Positions 61,270-64,000 of a stretch of DNA of 64,000 bases are shown piece by piece. This DNA comes from Inonotus obliquus. Lineage: Eukaryota > Basidiomycota > Agaricomycetes > Hymenochaetales > Hymenochaetaceae. The stretch's first letter is position 1; each line of letters opens with the position of its first letter. Where the stretch lies: assembly GCA_032164295.1 (NCBI GenBank), contig JAJHTX010000003.1, positions 3,720,001 through 3,784,000 on the forward strand, read 5' to 3'. The position numbers and the translations under genes are program-made. The notes below the pieces were generated by a model. The model saw nothing but the letters and a program-made list of their open reading frames with translations. It made no database searches and was not told the origin of the DNA.

Positions 61270-62976
61270 TAGGCGTTTTGATCCAATTAAGGAAGCTGCG
61301 TTGTGGTCTCTGGCGCTGCCGTGCAATTCCCGCCCTGTCTACCGAGCCTCGCTTAACCCCTTTCAGACGCCTTTGCTTTTAAAAGATGGATGGGAGATGT
61401 GCAATTGGACACGACATGACCGTTTATGCACACCTCGGCGGATACACTTTGACCTTGTCCGGGTGACGGATTTTGAGCTTGCCACATTGCCCTCGTGCCA
61501 TCTATTGTTTATCGCTCCGCTCAACCTGTTCCACGTCTTGCCATTTTGTCTTGGACGGATATGGTTAGCTAATCACAGTTAATCATCTTGTTTTATTTTT
61601 TCCCTCTCCTTTCCTTGTTTATACTTTATCCGATTTACCCCTGCTTGCAAGCTTTCTTCCCACCTTTCTGACACTGGTTCTGCTCTGTTGTGCGCGTCCG
61701 AAGATCAATTACGAGATTTCTGTGTTGAAGTTTTTGTTCCTCTTCCATCCTTGCCTATTCGCTTGCCTATTCTCGCTCCTCCTCCTCCTGCTGCTGCTGC
61801 TGCTGCCGTACTGGCCATTGACCCGATCTGTATTGCTAAGTTCTGCCTTTGCTGTCGCTCATGATCACGTTGACTCGATCCGCGTATATATACTATTGTT
61901 GTTTCTTGTTTCATAACCGATAGAGAAATAAAGACCAGTCTCTTGGTCAGCTTGTCTTTCCGCTTCTGCGTGTGCGTTGTACTACAAGGGAAGGGGCCGA
62001 AACGAGTTGGGGACTCGGGCGAGTACGCAAAACTGTGCAGAGGCTAATTATGGCTTGTGCACCTCGCGTGTAGGATACACCTATACGAATACTAGGAAAT
62101 GGAAACTAACTATTGAAGAGCCTAATCAAATACGCTCGACTATTCTGGCCTGGGCGTGGGAAGTGTGTGTTTGCGAATTTGAGATTCCTTTCTTCGATGC
62201 TAGCCCCGTCGGCTTTTCTGCAAGACGAGTCAATTGTTGTTGTGCGGCGCTTTTCAGATGCCGCACTAGGGGAGGGGGCGAATGACCCGCTTCCCGCGCA
62301 CGCTGATTTTCAAATTTCTTGAGCACAGGAACGGCGACGCCATCTCGGTCGTAAACCGATTGTCTTTCCTTTTTATTTTTTGGTTCCGTCGTTGTTAGGC
62401 CACGTAGACGTATTCGTCGTAGGGTAGCCGAGATGTGGCTGGCAGTGGCAGATCTCTCCCCCGTCAGTTCGAATGCAGGGTCGTCAGGATGCGCACGGGT
62501 GGCGATGAATTTTGATCCAAATCATCACGGCTTATGTGCGAAATGTCACCGATAGTTTGGGCCATAATGTTCCGATAAACTCTACAGAAAATATTATGTA
62601 GTCGATCCATCAGATACGTCGTATGATCGTGGGAATACATGTAACCATGCGTATTATGTAATATATGTGTTACGTGATTAACATCTACATATCTTTAGAG
62701 CCCTCCACTGACAACCTACCGACATGACGGCGAGCTTTGCAAACACTACTTTCAACGAGTACATCAGATGATCCCATCTTGGAAACGAACAAGGTCACCG
62801 AGCCGGGCATCAAACCAGCACCGCTCTTTTGTTCGAGGACCAGTTCGGGTAGATACAAGATACAGGACATCTGTTGTCCCTCCACCTCAGCTAACGGATC
62901 TCCCTTATACCGAACAGCAGTGTACCCTTCGAAGGAGAAATCTCCTGATGCACCTCTATTCTAAGGTTTGCCCTGG
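61270..62976. other. Long 3' flank and intergenic region
   Basis: About 1.7 kb with no supported gene, partly pyrimidine-rich and probably including the GATA gene's 3' UTR. A trinucleotide stretch of CTC and CTG units lies around 61777-61806. Confidence 0.45.
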
Positions 62977-63731
62977 ATGGATAGCAACCGTTCTCCTCTT
63001 CTTATCACGCATCCCACTGATTCAGCTCCCACAGCTCACGGGCAAGTCCCGCTCAATGCCGGATCTCCCTATAGACCAAACGCGGATTTCTATTCTTGGA
63101 CGAGGTACATTGAAGCTCGTGACCACGTACGTGTTCAGCACTCAAAACAAGAATGGTGGTGTTTGTCCCCCGCGCAAAACCTTTCCTGCAACTGTGCAAC
63201 TGTGCCTGGTGCATCGATACATGTGGGACTCGAGTCCGCCAATGCAGGAGTTTCTTAATGCCGCTGGGACCGCCGGTCTTGAATCAAACACCGATTGCGC
63301 CCCGAATGGCTGGGATCCAATATTTGAATTGTCCCTTAGCGGAATTACCAATGCGAGAAGCAGCAAACAGCTTGGACGTGCATTATTCTCATTGGTCTCG
63401 AGATTTACACTCGTCCAAGTTTTCCCTCACGGAGAAAACTTCTCATAATACGTTCCGTTATTCTTTGAAGCCTCCCTCGGCGCGCCGTGACTCCCCGCTT
63501 CAGAATGAATGGTGCCGATGAGCATTCTCACCCCCGTCAGGGATGGAGTGTAGAGTCATACAAGGCCGGACAGATACCGCATTCCCTGAGATGCCGCCAA
63601 ATCTTCTATATCTTGAGATGGCTGATCTGTATCTCTCTCGCTCGCCTCATCTATCGAGTCTCCCACCAGCTTCAACTTCAGCCGAATTCACGTCCTCGTA
63701 TCGTCGCGAGTCGCAGGTGACAAAGTCATGA
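62977..63731 (+). CDS. Unrecognised multi-exon gene, possibly 3' incomplete
   Basis: Proposed exons 62977-63104, 63248-63486 and 63541-63731 (185 residues to the TGA at 63731). The second intron (54 bases, 63487-63540) removes an in-frame TGA and keeps phase. The first (143 bases, GTACAT..GCAG) joins MDSNRSPLLITHPTDSAPTA... to a SFLMPLGPPVLNQTPIAPRM segment. Pro/Ser-rich throughout, with no domain I recognise; a transcription-factor-like low-complexity region is possible. A GTGACA donor at 63717 could instead lead into another exon (acceptor CCAG at 63804), so the 3' end is uncertain. Confidence 0.4.
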
Positions 63732-64000
63732 CCCGCCCTCTTGACGTTCTCTCCGAAATCACCCCCGACGCATTTTATTTAAATTCAACATTACTCCGTA
63801 CCAGATTCCATCGAATCCGTGTCATGCTCTCGTCAGAACACGTTAATATTTCCTTTTCCTCCGATTGATCTTTATCAGTGTCTGTGCTCATGACTGTTGA
63901 TCTTCGATAACTATCCGCTCCGGAAACCAGTCGCTTCGAGATAGCGATGTGAATAGCATTAAAAAAAAACATGATCTAGCCTTCCGAAAGATTGTGTTCC
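63732..64000. other. Window end, nothing assigned
   Basis: Either 3' flank of, or further exons for, the unrecognised gene. An A10 run lies near 63961-63970. Confidence 0.3.

Overview
The window is nuclear DNA of a filamentous basidiomycete, most likely an Agaricomycete. The evidence is the gene architecture (many introns of about 45-65 bases, GT..AG ends, CTAAC-like branch sites) and families common in mushroom-forming fungi: an F-box gene, a DUF6533-type seven-helix membrane protein, a BTB gene, a GATA factor, a Zn2Cys6 factor and Crinkler-like genes. I rebuilt spliced models by hand from reading frames, splice signals and remembered family conservation. For every multi-exon gene called intact, the summed exon length is a multiple of three.

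Layout, left to right. 1-1.65 kb: 3' part of an F-box gene. 2.0-3.7 kb: mitochondrial dihydroorotate dehydrogenase. 4.4-8.4 kb: 13-exon insulin-degrading-enzyme-type metallopeptidase. 8.4-11.2 kb: gene-free, holding two nested terminal-inverted-repeat elements. 11.2-12.8 kb: DUF6533-like membrane protein. 13.1-15.0 kb (-): Sld3-like replication factor. 15.5-17.0 kb (-): BTB protein. 17.6-18.1 kb: small orphan gene. 19.1-19.8 kb (-) and 20.0-20.9 kb (+): DUF1764 and PX-domain genes sharing a 199-base promoter. 21.3-22.2 kb (-): RPB7. 25.2 kb: small Tudor/SH3-like protein. 26.2-28.3 kb: prephenate dehydrogenase. 29.4-31.6 kb (-): Zn2Cys6 factor. 35.9-38.4 kb: broken Crinkler-like NTPase gene. 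38.6-39.8 kb (-): OB-fold-like protein. 41.0-43.2 kb: secreted type B carboxylesterase. 44.0-46.2 kb (-): secreted serine carboxypeptidase. 46.4-48.1 kb (-): broken Crinkler-kinase gene ending at a T14G21 tract. 48.2-51.2 kb: KEL3/KLHDC4 kelch protein. 51.3-52.7 kb (-): 3-ketoacyl-CoA thiolase. 52.7-58.9 kb: gene-poor. 58.9-61.3 kb: GATA factor. 63.0-63.7 kb: unrecognised multi-exon gene.

Most genes are single-copy housekeeping functions (pyrimidine and tyrosine synthesis, transcription, replication, beta-oxidation) with no metabolic clustering. The 35.9-48.1 kb interval differs: two secreted hydrolases and an OB-fold gene lie between two decayed effector-type genes. This looks like a fast-evolving accessory patch. 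The most distinctive observations are the two Crinkler-like relics, the nested inverted-repeat elements, and two GC-AG introns inside the prephenate dehydrogenase gene. No tRNA, rRNA or CRISPR array was seen.
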